Origin: Trichostrongylus colubriformis
Taxonomy: Eukaryota > Nematoda > Chromadorea > Rhabditida > Trichostrongylidae
Assembly: GCA_963978905.1 (NCBI GenBank)
Contig: OZ022258.1
Span: 37,137,282-37,201,281 of the forward strand
Length of the DNA: 64,000 nucleotides
Reading direction: 5' to 3'
Shown here: positions 24,101 to 39,100 of the stretch, one piece after another
Layout: the number at the start of each line of letters is the position of its first letter
Numbering within the stretch: position 1 is the first letter of the stretch
The notes under the pieces: generated by a model
What the model saw: only the letters and a program-made list of their open reading frames with translations
Databases searched by the model: none
What the model was told of the DNA's origin: nothing
Position numbers and translations under genes: made by a program

Positions 24101-27100
24101 TACCCAACACTCCCATTTCGGAGGTAGTCTTTCTGTTATTCTTTCTGTTTTCTCTCTGAAGCATTCAAATATTTCAAGATATTCTACCATCTGGATAACT
24201 GCTCCATTGCCGATAACCATGGACCGGTGATTGAGACTCATCGTGACTTATTTGCCTCTGCCAACATATTCCATTGGAACATTTGGTTCGAACTTTCTCC
24301 TGATAATCCTTTTCATGAGTCGAAAAATATACCCACTTCGACAACTTCAGGTCGAATACCTTCGTGAACAACTCGAACAGTGGTGTAGCCGTGCGCCTTC
24401 CGGACACGTACGATCTTCTTGCGAAGCCTGAACACAGCTTTTGGGTAATCGCACTTTCAAGTCGCTGAAACTGTCTTTGTTTCAATAGTCCATTAGCCGT
24501 TATTGGTACTTTCAAAAACACATGTCTGAACTTAACCCATCTTTTCCTCACGTTTGGATCATTTCGGACCGAAAGAACAATTTTCGATCCGGGAAGCAAA
24601 CGTTTCGCTGCGCGCTTTGCCCACGGTGGACGGAGCTTAACTTGGTTCATATGTATGTGCTCCTTATTTCTTGTCCCATGCCCCTCCCATCCCAAACTTG
24701 TCCCCATCTCCTCGGGTTATTTTTCATGTAATGCCTTACTTTGTTACGGACGGACCGACGAAGGGACGAATATACAGACAGACCAAGCGTTTTATGTATA
24801 GCAGGGATAATGGTCTCATAGAACAAAAATGTTGAAAGAATTCCCTTTAGATGACTGAAAATCGCTTCGAGAACAACGACAACATTTACGTGCTGCTCGA
24901 TGGGTACTATGCTTTTGTGAATATCTCATCGAACAATTTCACGGACAACTATTCCGCTGAAGGGCTGATGGAGTTACGAGGGATGGAAAAGAAGCTCGTC
25001 ATGGAGCGAAACCGATTTATCACTAACAAGGTAAGATTTAGCGAAATCATGCAATATTTCCTTTCTCTACCTCAGACAGCTGTTTGAAACTCTTAGAGGT
25101 GAAGCTTTTTCGTGATTACTTTTTTTTGTGTATTAGGTCTTGCGATAATCTATTGGACTACTGTCCAGGGGTTTATTATTTCCAGTTCAGGTCATACTAA
25201 GCATATAGCGTACTGGGCACTATTTTTATCCACCCATTGGAACTTCAACGAAGGGCAGTGGGTCATCAGAGATGGATTTGCTCGTTACCATGCTTGCATC
25301 TTTTACTCATCATTCCCTTAGAGTCGGTTCTGATCCTTTTGATAGGTACAATCCATTTTGGAGCGCTTGATAGGGCGTGGCCTTAGTGACGAGAGGGGGA
25401 GTGTCTGGTGGGGTGAGAGAATTTGATACACTCTCACCCATGTCCGTAGGCCACTCCCTATCTAAGCTGTGGAATGAACTGTATGCAGGTACTAAGTTAA
25501 TTCAAGAGGAAAGGGGACACAAAATGAGCTGTGGCTCACCTTCTTTCTCGCTGTTCACAGGGAGGCTCAGGATTATAAGGCATCGCTAACATCCAGGTGG
25601 TCGTGGTCTAAACTACTTACCCTTGTTAATGATTTAGGACCAAAGTGTTATTCATTTAAAAAATTCTCCATTGTTTTTGTGTCGGTATTTGGAAAAGCTG
25701 CAATCAAGAAAGAAGGTTTCGTTGCTTACACTTTTTCATAGAGCTTGGAACAGTACCGCACGCACGCTTATTTTCCAACTGATTGTTCAGGCGCAGTGGC
25801 TGGTGAAGGTGGCGATCACGTCTCAGTCTGTTCGTAATCTCCTCGTCGACGCCTATATACAATACAACTATTTTTTACACAACCATTTCATCAAGGTCAG
25901 CTTTTTTTCTTTTTCAAGAATGAATGTATATTTATGAGGGAGCTAGGCACTCAACATCAACTGATTTCCAGGCTAACGAAGACTATGTGGACTCATGGCC
26001 TCGCTCATTTGCAGTTGGGGTGTTTGGCTCGCAAAAGGTCGAAATTCATTTCAATCAGCTCAGGAATCCTTTGCTTGATTTTGAAGTCGTCTCGGGATGC
26101 AAGGTGCGTTCTTTTTCGCTTCTCCACTGGAAGCCAGAGTAGTTTTGCGGGATTCTGCAGGAACGCATCCATGCGTTCCACGAGCATTCAAACCGTATCC
26201 TTATCATTGGTGATTTCATCTTCGGCGTATATTCAGTACATATCGATCTACAACCGAATGAATGTCTCCCATAATTGGTGGGGCACTGGCAACGATGCAG
26301 AGGTGGCTCAACGGGTGTTCGACTTCGATGACTGGAACACCTTCACCTTGGCTGAATACAGTCCCTTCTACGTCACTAACGAACTTTTCATCAATTTCTG
26401 GTGGAAACCGCGGAAGGTGAGCCCTTTTTGCTCGAAGTCAAATCTCTAGGCTGATATGAACATGTTTTAGGGACAATTGGCCAATGCCACATATAGCGAG
26501 CCGTCGCCACAAGATCTCAAGGGCAGGATGTTTGAGTCGAAGAATCTCACTTTGCTAAGAGAGCGTTGGCCCGTGTTCCCTAATTACTATAAAGTAGGTG
26601 TTTCAGTGATTGGATGGGGTTTCCATGACGATGGCCAACTTCATTATTCTGACGATTTCAGCCCTTCCGTCCTTACCGGATCACACGAGATCTCACGATT
26701 ATGCCGGGGGCTACGCTGTGGATCGAGAGGGGTGTTGAGGTCCACGTTTGGCCGAATGTGCGAATTCTTGTGCTAGGAGATCTGATAGCTGATGCAACAT
26801 ACTGGGAGCCAATAAGGTAGAAGTTCCCTCTGATGCCATAGAATCTGGCTTCGACATGAACTCGTAGCATTTAAATATGGTGAGCATCTTCAGATTCAAG
26901 CCGATCAACACAACTGAATTTGACGAGATGCGAGGGAAAATCGGTACAAGGTATAAGCGCAGCACCATATTCTCAAGACGCCGTAAAAGAAGCGACGTGG
27001 CTCAGAGGATTCAGAAGTGGCAACGAAGTCGCAGGGGCAATCGGTGAGTTGTTTGCTTTTTTTTTCTCAAATATTACCGCGTTTCAGAGTCTAAAAATGC

Positions 27101-30100
27101 AGCGATCTTAGCGTTGATCTCACAGCGCGTTCACTAGAAAGATGCTCTGTCTGCCGCATTTCGAGACTTTGCGACTCCGTAATAGCTCCTTCTGCACCAC
27201 GCTCTTCAAAGACCCCTCCATTGGTTGCTAATGGTTTTTCACCCTTCAAAGGAAATTTCTGATATTGCGGCCCTTTTGCAAAAATTTTCCGTCCTGACAG
27301 CGATATTTATTTACGGATTTTCCAAAAGGCTATACTTATCATGAACAAGAGAGAACTTGTTGAAAGTACCCGTCGAGAAATGGCAAATGAGCTCTTTACA
27401 ATAATTGTAAGCTCTGATCATCAGTTCAGCGCCAGAGTCGAGCACAACGTGGTGGCGAGGAACATGGCAATGCCAGTAAGATCCACTCTGTGCCAGAAGC
27501 CTGAATCATTCCTTTCCCCTCATTCTTTTGCGCCCATGCAGCAAAAAGTAATGCAAAATTTATGGCAATAAGTGGCACAATGCCTTCCCCTTGCTTATTT
27601 ATTGGTGCTCTCAACCTCTCTCCCCTTCCCCTTACGATTTCTCTTTTCTATAAACACCAAATGCGTCCCCTCCCAACACTGTAGGTAAGATCCCTTATCG
27701 AAGGTTCCTGAACCGGCGCTATACCATGCTGCAGTTCTATAAACACCTCATCGGTTTTCTACTCACTGCGACTGCCCATCAATTAACCCAATTCCATTAA
27801 GGTTTCAAATAGTTTCCCAGCGATAGCGAATCCACACATTTCAGGGCACGGCCCGATGATGTCTATACACAGTTTCCATTGCTATACCGTAATGATCCTT
27901 ACTATCAGCGGTTCACGGTTTCTTTAAGCGAAAACAGCACCGTCCGTGGTCGAGCAGGATTCCTGCAGGTAGCTGATTGAGCTTCATGTGTCATTTCCTG
28001 TCAACACACCTTCTACTGTTTAGATGTACAATGCTACGACAGGAGAGACCATTGCTTCATGCGACAGGCAGTTTACCGTTCGAAATGCACAGGTACGGTT
28101 TCATATTGCTATCGAATGTGTACCCCTATGTCAAGATTTCGCACCATGACGAGGGCGTGCGACACGGTGTGTGATAACTATGCGCGCCGTTAGGGTTGAT
28201 CTTGGAGCGATTACACAGTAATGCTAGAAGAGCTACACACAGTTATCTCGTAATCGCTTTGGGACCCAACAACACGACGCCTTGATCTCCAGCATGGTTC
28301 ATACAACGTTTAGCGTAGGAGGAGACCATGAGGCTGCGCGAGTGCTCCACAAGTGTCATGGGCGCTCCATCGAACTCGTTCTTGAGCTTCGACCCGGCTC
28401 TGAAGCTCTTCGGGTCATCCTTCTTACTAAGATGTTTCCAGGTGGTATGCCGTGAACTGGGACTCGAAACAATGAACGCTTATCATTGGCTAACACCACG
28501 ATGGGATTACAACCCTCAGATTCGACTGGTGAAGACGTACGTAGAGCCACGAGAATGCAGAGGAACTGAGCCGAGTCTGGACAGGTAGATTAATTTTTGT
28601 GGCTGTTTTAGGCTGGTTCTGTACCTCGTTCTGTCCGGTATCATGGTATTCTCTCTTTTCTCCATTCTGCCTCAGCTTCTGCTAATCTCCTGTTTGTACT
28701 TGAAAATTTCTCGCTTCTGGTCCATTTCCTTGCTTTTCGACCATTTCGCTCTCTTTATATTCGGGGCATTTCGGATATGGGAAAGGGAGGGGGGTACAAA
28801 TGGTGTTGCTACCGTGGACAAGCATCTGGTAGGGTGCAGGTGCAGTCGTAAAAGCCGGGGAAGGAGGGGACACTGAGGGGGTTCGGATGTATGTCCTGAA
28901 CGGAATCGTCCACGGAAAAATGAGTTTTTGTGTTACCCATGTATTTGTGTTGCATTTGCATGCTGTGGGCCGCATGCGACCAGAAAAAATGTGAATCCGG
29001 CAAAGATACAGCACCACGAAGCCTTGGCCGGGTGGGCGGGGCCTCCGAGCCACTGCCCACTCCGGCTTCCACCGCGGTCGGAGACGCATTGTAGGGGCAG
29101 AAACTTACGTAAACAATCTCACTTTCCGTTCCCAACCGCGGCAGACGACGGGACGAGGCTTCCAGTTGGAGGCCCCGCCCACCCGGCCAAGATTTGAAGA
29201 GCTGATCTCAGTCAAATTTCCACTTTTTCGCGTGAAACTTTACGTACGGCTCTTCTTAGGCAAATACAACATAAATTTAAGGGTGGCAAAGAAATTATTT
29301 TTCCGTGGACGATTCCTTTGAAAGCCCCGGGAGGGCTAAGTAGACAGTGAGAACTTGGAAACGCACTAATGAAGCGCTCAAATTTCAGATGTCAACTTCG
29401 TCTTACCGGCAGCGATTCTCAGTGGCAATGCATGGACAACGAACATTTCAACTATATTTACTGTGGACCAAACACAACCTTGGACCGGTGAGTCTTACCA
29501 GCACTCTCAATTCTTTTACTGCGGTTTACTCTGCAATTACAGGATTTACATTGGAAATTGGGGAGGCATCAGTTTTGCACGAGCATCACTGGAATTGGAT
29601 CAACTCTCAGCAAAAGGTTCGGAAAGTTCTTGGACACAAAATCTGTCATGCTCCCACTGATCCGCATGATTTTCAGACGGGTCTATACTTCGTAATGTGG
29701 AAATCGTTGGTGGTGGTTCCGGCCACAATGACAGCTTCCAATCGGCTGGCCTTCAGTTGTTTTATCGTTCACCGCTGATCGATCACGTGAACGTAACCAA
29801 CAGTAGTATGCATGCAATACAGGTAAGAGTGGAGAGCATCAAGCTGTAAATAGATTTTTTGCAACATTTTTGTTAGTGTTTTGCCTTTACACAACTTTTG
29901 CATCAAGAGTTAGCTCTTGATTTTCACCATTGTCTTGCTGTTTATGTTTATTTACAGTTACATACTGAAATATATCTGGTGTTCAAATGTTTGGTAACTT
30001 CAGAAAATGATTCTTCAAATCGAGTGGAAAACAAAATAAGACATAAATTCTAAGTCGCGCAACGTGACAACTGGCATGGTCCTTTGTTTGCGTTAGAGCT

Positions 30101-33100
30101 CTGTCGGTACTCGTGCAGAAAGAGCAACCGAAGTCCATTTGCATCTCAGTCGTCCCTTTAATCGCACACAAAGAAAAGACCAATCTAAGTGAACTATAAG
30201 GCAGCACTAGGTGTACCCTTTATTCATCCCACTCACATAACTCTTTGGAATCTTTTAGAAAACTTTGGAGAAAATATGGCAAAAATTATGCTACAAACTA
30301 ATATGTATGAGACAATAAACATAAAAAAACAAGTAGAGCTACGTCAAGCTATGATCTTGCGTTTTAACTCTTGTCTTAAAGAATACATGTAGAAAGCATT
30401 ACCGAGCTATTCTAGAGCCTTCAAAGGATTCGTCCACGGAAAAATGAATTCCTTGTTACTCATACATTCATGTTGTATTTGCCTAATAAGGGCCGCTTTA
30501 TCGCGTGAAACATAGTTTCACACGAAAAAGTAAGATTTAGGTCAAGATACAGCTCCCCAAATTCTCGGCCGGGTGGACGGGGCCTCCGAGTAAAAGCCCA
30601 CCTCCGTCGTCCACCGCGGTTAAGAACGATGAGTGGAACTGTTTACTTTAAAGGCAGCATTGGGAGAATTTCGGGAAGAGTGAAAGAAGTAATGGATGGG
30701 AAAGTCGAGATGCTTCGTATCAAGACTGTGAAGGAAAAACGGATGGAAATGGCCAAAAACCCGGGAAATAGGACCCCCTCCCACCGTTGGTTCTAGGCGC
30801 GGACGACCTTTCCATCAAGAGACGAGTAGTGCGAAAGAGATTACTATCGGCATGTCGCCAATAAACACAAGTGAATGTTAGGAAATACGACAGCATCTAT
30901 TTTCCGGAGTGAGCTTCATGCTGAAACTGAAAAAGCACCCCGGAATACCTTCAATCTCTCCGCATATCCTTGGGCTCTCATCATAGCCGACCACGGATCA
31001 CGTCGCTTTGGGGGCGGCGTCGATTATCGAAAGGCCGCAGCTTCTATCCGTTGCGCCATTTCTACAGCTCAGGAGCGCGCTTTTTCACCGAGATGTTGCC
31101 ACAGCTAGCCTTCTTACCCCTATAGTTTCCATGTAAATGACTTCTTTCAGGGATTTTTCAATAACCACATAACCCCTAATGCTGTCTTTGATTTCCGTTC
31201 CTACAATACGTCTCCGACTGCGGAGGACGACGCGGTGGGCACTTGTTCGGAATCCCAGTTCCAGTCCGAGTTTCCATGGTGCTGTATCTTAACCGGAATC
31301 ACATTTTTTCTGATGAAACTTTGCATGCGGTCTGCATTAGGCGAATACAACGTAAAATATGGATGACAAAGAACTCATATTTCTGTGGTCGATTGCTTTA
31401 TGTGAGAAAAATAATGATGACAGCTAATGGTTATGCAGGCTCGAATGATATATGTGAATTAGGAAAGGTAGTGGCAGGTGGCATGGTGCGGAGTCGTCCC
31501 GCATCCACGCTGCCTGAACCAACTAGGCCCTCCAACCCTCCGCGGTAAGTGAATCGGTGCCAGACTCGTCTGGAAAGATAAAAGCGCTGACTTGTACATC
31601 GGCTGGCCTGCGCAAGTCATTGAATACGTTTAATCGCTTTCACCTGCCACCACAATCCTGAGTAGAACTAGAACGCGCGGCGCATCCCAAAAGGGTTTGA
31701 CTAACGCCAGAAACCCTACTTTACATCCTTTTATTCATAGCACAAATGTTGCTGGAATTTGTCGTAAACTACTTGCTTGTCTTTAGGTGTTGTCTCCCCG
31801 TGAAAAGGTGATTCTCAATATGGTGAACGTCACGAACAATGGTGGTGTGGGAATCAGTATCACCACTGCCAGTGTGCAAGGCGGTAGTACCAATGCAGGT
31901 CGGTTTCATTTGAGCAATTAGTTCTCCTTTCTTTTATTTAAGATGCACATCCTCTGCTTAATTTCACCGGTGCAACGAAGTGGAAGGATAAAGAGCTCAC
32001 AGTGTTGCCAAGCTACCCAACCATGTCTCATATTTTGGCGAGCAGTGTAGAAGCACTGAAATTGCTAGTCACCTCTCTTTAAAATCCTTCCCAGGTGCTA
32101 ACAATATCCTCCACGTATAGTTCATTTGAGAGCTCCTGATAGGGCGTGGCTTACGGACCTGGGTGGGAGTGCATCAAACTCTCTCACTCCGCCACGCTTT
32201 CTCACTCTTGCCACGCCCTCTCACCCGCCACACACCTATGTCCGTAAGCCACGCCCTATCAGGCGCTCCGAAATGGAGTATATAAGGCAAAATGGAAATG
32301 TCTGGTGGCGCACCAACAATTCGGAAGGGGACAGGATGTTGAGTGAGAAAACGGCTGTAACGAAGTGACCCTCCACTATGAAAGGGCTGCGAAACTACCT
32401 ACATGAGCAACAGTAGTTAGGAACCCCATTTTCCTTTTCCTCGCATATTCCCCTTTGTTTGTGAGTGGGCGACGCTTCTGCCCTCAATTCCCAGAATCTA
32501 TTAAAGCCACGAAATTGGAGCTACCTTCTCATTTTTGACTTTCTACTCACCATGAATAAGACCATCGTCGCCCCACTGCTCCATCACTTATCAGCGAATA
32601 TGACCTCTATCTAACAAGACCGAAACCCTGTTACGGCTCGTCGAACCACCCTTGACTTTGAGATCCAGCTTCACCGTTTATGTTTTGGTTGAAAGACAGC
32701 GCAATTGCCGATTGGCCCATTATTTCAGACGCTCCATTCCAACCGCTCACTATACCGTACTACTCACAAGGAATGGTTGACATCTGTGCTGCGGAGAAAA
32801 TGATGCAAATAAGTAACCGAGTTCTGGTGTGTTCCGTCTCCACTCGCTAGATATGACCTATGCAAGGCCTAAGTTGGTTCAGGTCTACTACAAGTACGAC
32901 TCGCTTCCTGTGGATTGTGTAAAGATATTTTCATCAGCTGGGCGAAAAGTGGCATTTCGATTTCTACAGGTGCGTTTTTCGCAACACTTTGCCATGGGAC
33001 ACGAAGTCTCTGAAACCGTATTTCAGGTGAATCTCTACTCCTCACCTGCTGATCTAGGTAGATCGGATGCTCTCAGAGTGTATGCTTCAATTGCTTTCAT

Positions 33101-36100
33101 GCCAATTACACTTCTGGCTGAGTATAGGTCAGATTTTTAAATTTGGAACGTACCTGAGTCCGCCCAAAGGGTAACCCTACCCAAATAGGAAGTTTATCGA
33201 CTAACTTTTCAAATTTTTCTAGGTTTTGAGAATTTCAGAATTGACCGTGATTCAACACCATTTTCAAAAGCGGTCAGTGCCGATGTGTTGGCTCTGCACT
33301 TTCGTGGTACGGCAGCTGATGGCGAGTATGGTTTCATTGCAGAGATCTCCAGCATTCCCAGTTCTCCGGACTCAAGTAAGTGGCATTCGATTCTCACTAT
33401 TCAGACATGGCTTTTAGATAAATCCTTGTTATTGGATCCATCTTCAGGCACCGTGGATCAGGTGGTAGTCCGCGCATCACGGGTGGACAATAATGATCGA
33501 GGAGCTGTTGTATATCAGAATACTGGCGAAATGAGTCCTGCTGTTATAATTGGTAAGCGATAAAGCTTTATTCGGTATTTTTACTTGGATCTACAGTTGA
33601 AGCCGGATCATGAGAACCAGGGCCGTTGTAGAATGGAGTGAAACATGGGTTGAGAAACTCACAAGAGGGATCGTATTTTTGATTCGTGTTTTGGATTCGT
33701 GCGGAGTCGTGCTTGGCGAGGAGTTCCATGCGAATCCTTGAGCGACCACCTGCTTTTCTACCTTTTAAGTAATCTTTGGAATGATGAAGTGGTCTTTAAA
33801 AGTAGTCGACGACCGGTAATTTTTCAATGACTATTTCTGCTGGAAAGTATCGTAGGTTCGTTGATCGAGTTGAAGACACCATTAGAAGTAATTGTAGCTG
33901 AGCAAATGTGAAGTGTGAAAGTCGAGTAGTGCAGGAAGAATTTAATAACACGATGAAGGACGTCATTCGCGCCCTCTGCATCACTAGCCAATCGCTGTTG
34001 GCAGCGAGAGTAGCTTAGTCACCCAAACGCAACCGTTGCCTGCTCTTGCACAAACTCGAACATCGGCAGCGGCGCAACACGAAACGCAGCCCAACCAGAT
34101 GCGATAAAGACTCCAACACCCGCTTCACAGCGTGAGTTTCGCCACATATCTTCACACCCGAGCTCCATTTACAGGAACGTATTTTCCCAAAAATCACATT
34201 TCTCTCTTCACTCTAATGGTGCGCTCAATAGCAGACCTGTGGATTACTCGGTGAATTTGACTATGGAAGCTGCTGTTCAACGTTGCAGCACATGCAAAGG
34301 TCTTCGCGAAACGATGAACAAGGCATGGAATGAACTGGGTATACTCTGGTTCCACAGTTGCAGCCCATCCCGAAAGATCATAGGCCTGTACCACATAAGG
34401 CGATTGTTTTGAGATATTGACGTTCTCTCTTTGCTCGCTTTCCTATTATCATACACATTTCATCTGTTCGTCTGCCTATGGAGGTCTTCGGTTCATGTAG
34501 TGACTTAGTCTCTGTCTCTTACATTATGTTCCACCCTCTACTATAATACTTCCAAAACTCAGTTTCCTCGCAGAAATAGTTGAAATAGTTGAAAACCCTG
34601 TTTTTTGGTAATAATGGTTCGATTAGAAACGAATCGTGAAACGTTGTGTTTCGTTTGAAGTGATGGGAGAAAAGATGGGGAGACTGTTGGTTCTTATATT
34701 TGTAATACTCGAATTACTCGTATTTCAGAGGATTGCTCCTTCAGTCGGAATGGCATCCACCTGTTCGGCAATATCTCCACGTCAATGCACGCCGTCGAAC
34801 TTCATCTACACAATACCATGGTTCGTACCGTAATCATCTTATTGAAAAACTGTAAAATCACATTGCTATTTATTATTTTGTTTGCTCAACAGACAATGAT
34901 GAAGAGCGGTTCTGCTCGATGGGATGTAGGGGTTGGAGAGAGAGAATGTAGCATAGCTCACCATAGCCTACTAAGACAGGGTTCGGGTCAAAGTCGCTGT
35001 TGTTGGGATAAGGGCTCATAACGAATGTAATGCTACACAAGTAGACGACGCCGAGGATGACGAATGCGTCACAAACCAATTTTCTGTAGGCAAGTGAACG
35101 GGGAAGGGGCAGTGAAGATCAATGCATTGAGCGAAAGAGGAGTAGTTTTAAGTGAAATGAATTAGGAAAAGTCGCATTCTTCTACTCACTCGACTATTTT
35201 CCTCGATACCACGCTACATTTCTGCGAGACCATTTCATTTTACCGCCAACTTATATATGTTTTAAAGCGGGTCGTCCTCATTCCACGAGATAAGAAAACA
35301 ACCGTAAACAACAGCGTCAGTGCCTCGAAGTCAACCTCAGCAATTGATAGCCCGTGCCATCAAAAAGATGATCAGCATCGCTGGGAATACTGTTCTCCAT
35401 CTTTTTTGGTGTGTCACTGTTACATGAACATCTTCCGCGGTTCTAGCCCAGCGATGATGGTTATCTTGGTCAACCAAGCCTTTCTTCCATCTGAAGGAAC
35501 CGGAAGAGGTCCGAAGAAAAGGAAGATGGGAAGAAATTATCGTTTTGTAACGGACATTCAAGGTTAGAAGCGATAATCAGTGGAGAAACCCGGATTCATA
35601 AGCGCGGCGCTGTGGTGTGTATTCGCACCACATTCGCATCAACACACTGACTTTCCGAGTTGTCCGCTGTAGAGATGTCCTTTGTTGTCTCGTACAGCAT
35701 ATTTCATTCATTGGTGATGATGTGAACTAAGTGAAACAGCACACAGCAGCATACAAGTAAAACAAATAAGTGAAGAGTAAGCGAAAAAGTAAGAAAAAAG
35801 TGTGATTACAACTAAGATTTAGTTAATTCACTTTCGACGTTTTGGCAAGATGCTGTGTGTGCATTGCGGCCACCGTTCTCCCATACCGTGAACCTAACTT
35901 GCCCTTCTCCCGGTGTCTCTGAAGTTCTTCGGTTGGTACTGAGTGGCCTTGAAAAAAGTGTCGTACCATGGTTGGCCCACGTGAAACGCTATACAGATCA
36001 CTTTTATGTGGTCGGGGGCGTGGCGTATTCTCAAAAGGAATCGACCTAGGTGACGCTTTATACTCGGCAGATAACCTGATTGCTTACAGTTTGTGTTATT

Positions 36101-39100
36101 CCGCGGAAATTCACTTGCGTACAACCGTGGAGGCCTTCTCATGTCGGCCCGATCATCGTCGGCTGTTGCTCGTCTGAACGCCGTCGTCAAAAACAACCTC
36201 TTCTCGTGGAATAGCAACAGTACCACCGTTGCACTCTACGGCAATAATTATCAGGTAGCTTGGAGCTTTTGATCTCTGCTTTTGTCCTCGGACCAATATT
36301 CTTCTTCAGATGGTCACCATGCTGAACAACATCATTTCTCACAACTACGCCCTTTACCACGATACCGTCAGAATCCTTGACATGTCGGTGAATCTCACGA
36401 GGAATCTCTTCTACGCTAATGTAGGACTGCATACGGTCGACTCGAAAGGGTGAGTGGCGTCCCTCTTCGTGGCAGTTCATTTACTTACTTGCTTAATTCA
36501 GATATTCCCGAATAACATCGGAAACGCAGACGTTTCTATACAACAACTTCGAGGAGAACATCGCCCTTGGTCATGGTCATCAGTACATGGTGATTAGTCT
36601 AAAAAAACTTGTCTTCCTTCAGGGCTACAGAGGTTGTTGAACTCCAGTTTTTAAAAGAATCGTCCACGAAAATGGGCTTCTTTGTTACTCATATGTTTAT
36701 GTTGTATTTTCCTAATAAGGACGGCATGCAAAGTTTCACGCGAAAAGTGAGAGTTCAGCCAAAGTACAGCTCTCCGAATTCTCGGCCGGGTAGGACCTCC
36801 AAGATAAAGCCTCGTCCCATCGCCCACCGCGGTTGAGGACGGAAAGTAGGACCGTTCACGTACCCTTCAGCTTCTACCATGCACTCCGATCGCAACGAAC
36901 GACGGGGTGGGCATATGCTCGAAGGCCTCGCCCACCCGGCCGAGACTTGTGGTGCTGTGGCTTACCCAGATTCACATTTTTTCGCGTGAAACCTTGCATG
37001 TGGGTCCACATCAGGCAAATACGTCAATATATGGGTAACAGAAAAACCTTTTTTTTTGAACGATTCTTTTAAGTGAAGAGGTCCAGCAATGGTCCCTGTA
37101 GCTGTTACTTCGTAGTTGTCATTAGTTGATGCATAGTGTCCTGCTCACAGAGTTGATTTCAGGAGGAGTTCGGTTATCTACCAGAAAAGGAGCACGACGA
37201 GTTTCTGCGCAGGCCGAGACGGCAGGTTAGTTGCCAGTCATAGAGCATTCTTTGACAACCACTTTTTGAAAGTAGGCTTACAATGGATGGCATCTTTTGA
37301 ATGGCTCCAAAATGGCGAACTGTTCATATGCCACCTCTTTCAGGTGATAACCCAAGAGGGTGTCTCCTTCGACTGGTGGACTCATGTCGGTACAGAAAGC
37401 GAACGATATCGCAGTACGATACTCGGTAAGTCCAGTTACATCATAATACGCCAGCTCGACGCAAGTTATGAAAAAAGATATTTACGAGGCCTCGAAGGCA
37501 AGTTGCAGGTCTGGCAACTTTTGCGCCTCATTGACAGCAGATCATCAGTGCGATTAGAGCTGGGGGACATTCCTTTCTCAAATCAATCACTCTCGGGGTG
37601 GCGCTTGTTGTTATTGATGTTATTTTTATTGCCGTTGTGTTTCTTCAGCGACTTCCCGCAACTGCATATTTACAACAGCTTACCACAACTGATTTTCTAT
37701 CTCACAGCCTCGAGGGTAGACAAAGAAAATGATTTGTGTAGAAATAAGGGCAGAAAAGATCATTGCTTCACGTTTTCAAATTATTTTGAATATTATTGTT
37801 AGTTTTATAATTCATTTTATATCTACCATTTGCAATTACCATCAATGCCCAGTGGCTTTATCGCGGATCAAAGCAATCGTAAAACTATTGCAAACATCTT
37901 TCTGCAAAAAAGGATTGTAAAAAACTGAGAGCTCAATATATACCAGCAAGAAGTGGGAACAGCAAAGGAGCATTGCGAAAAGCAAAAAAGTCAAGAAAAA
38001 TACTGCTTCGAATATCGTCCTCGTAAAAATCACAGCGGATCATGAACTGGAAGATTGGGCGAGTTTTCAGAGCTCTCAACCTCCAGTTACTTAGGACAAT
38101 GTGCTTTATTACAGAAAAAGATCACTTGAAGTTAGTCATCCATGCAGTCAAATAACATGAAAGCAGACACAATTGCCCACAATGAACATATAAAAAAAGC
38201 TGTTTCTTAAAGGTTTCTCACAATATTAGCCCATGACATCCTTATCGGAATTCCAACCGGCTGCAGTAAGTCACGCTAGAGGCGTCGTCGTAATACGAAA
38301 TCTCAATCCAACTTCGATGCTGTGATATTTTAGACTTTTCGCTTCCCGCTGTTTTCCGTTGAAACATGAAAGCAGAACTGATTCAGGTTAGGACAGCAGA
38401 AAAACGAAAAAGACAAACGCTGAAAATCCGGAAAATCGAAACCACAACCTAATCTCGTGTAGTCGACGTGTTTGCTACAATGCCACCGACGTGAAGTTCA
38501 AAGGCCATGCGAGCTCATTGTTGTACACACCAACCACGCAACGTGGGGTGGGAACTACGGGGAAGTGCATTTGTACAACCGTCGTTATTAGGCCGAGTTC
38601 ATACCTTGCGCCGGCAGAGCGTGGCTGTATTCACAGGCAGCGAGGCACAGTGGCACGGGGTGGTGCAGAGACGACGCAACCAACGAGACAGGCTGGCAAA
38701 GGCGGAGACACAGGGACACACAGCCACGCCCTGCCGCCGACACCGCAAAGTATGAAGGCGGCCTTACAGTGCCACTTACCAGCTACAGTTGTATTCTTCT
38801 CCTTTCTCCTGAAGTGTCGCATTTATGGAATTATCGTGCTCATTCCCTTTAGATGTGGTGCTTTCTTTTCTCGATGTTAGGGGATTTCAGTAGGAGCTTA
38901 CAAATATCTATCAATACTCTGCCCATAACGAGCCCTTGAAGCAGTTTTAAAGCATGGCTAAACGTTTCAGACGTAAAGTATGTTTTGACTCAAACTTGGT
39001 CATTTTTAGCCGGCAGTTCTCAGCAGAGCTACAGAGGAAATGTGCTGAACAATAGGAAGAATCCTTACGAGCTGACTACATCGAAACGAACTCAGTAAGT

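Noticed and set aside
37266..37802. 178-codon plus-strand open frame
   Set aside because: Only 37344-37425 is coding (exon 49, same frame by chance through its intron); the rest is intronic sequence with no family match.
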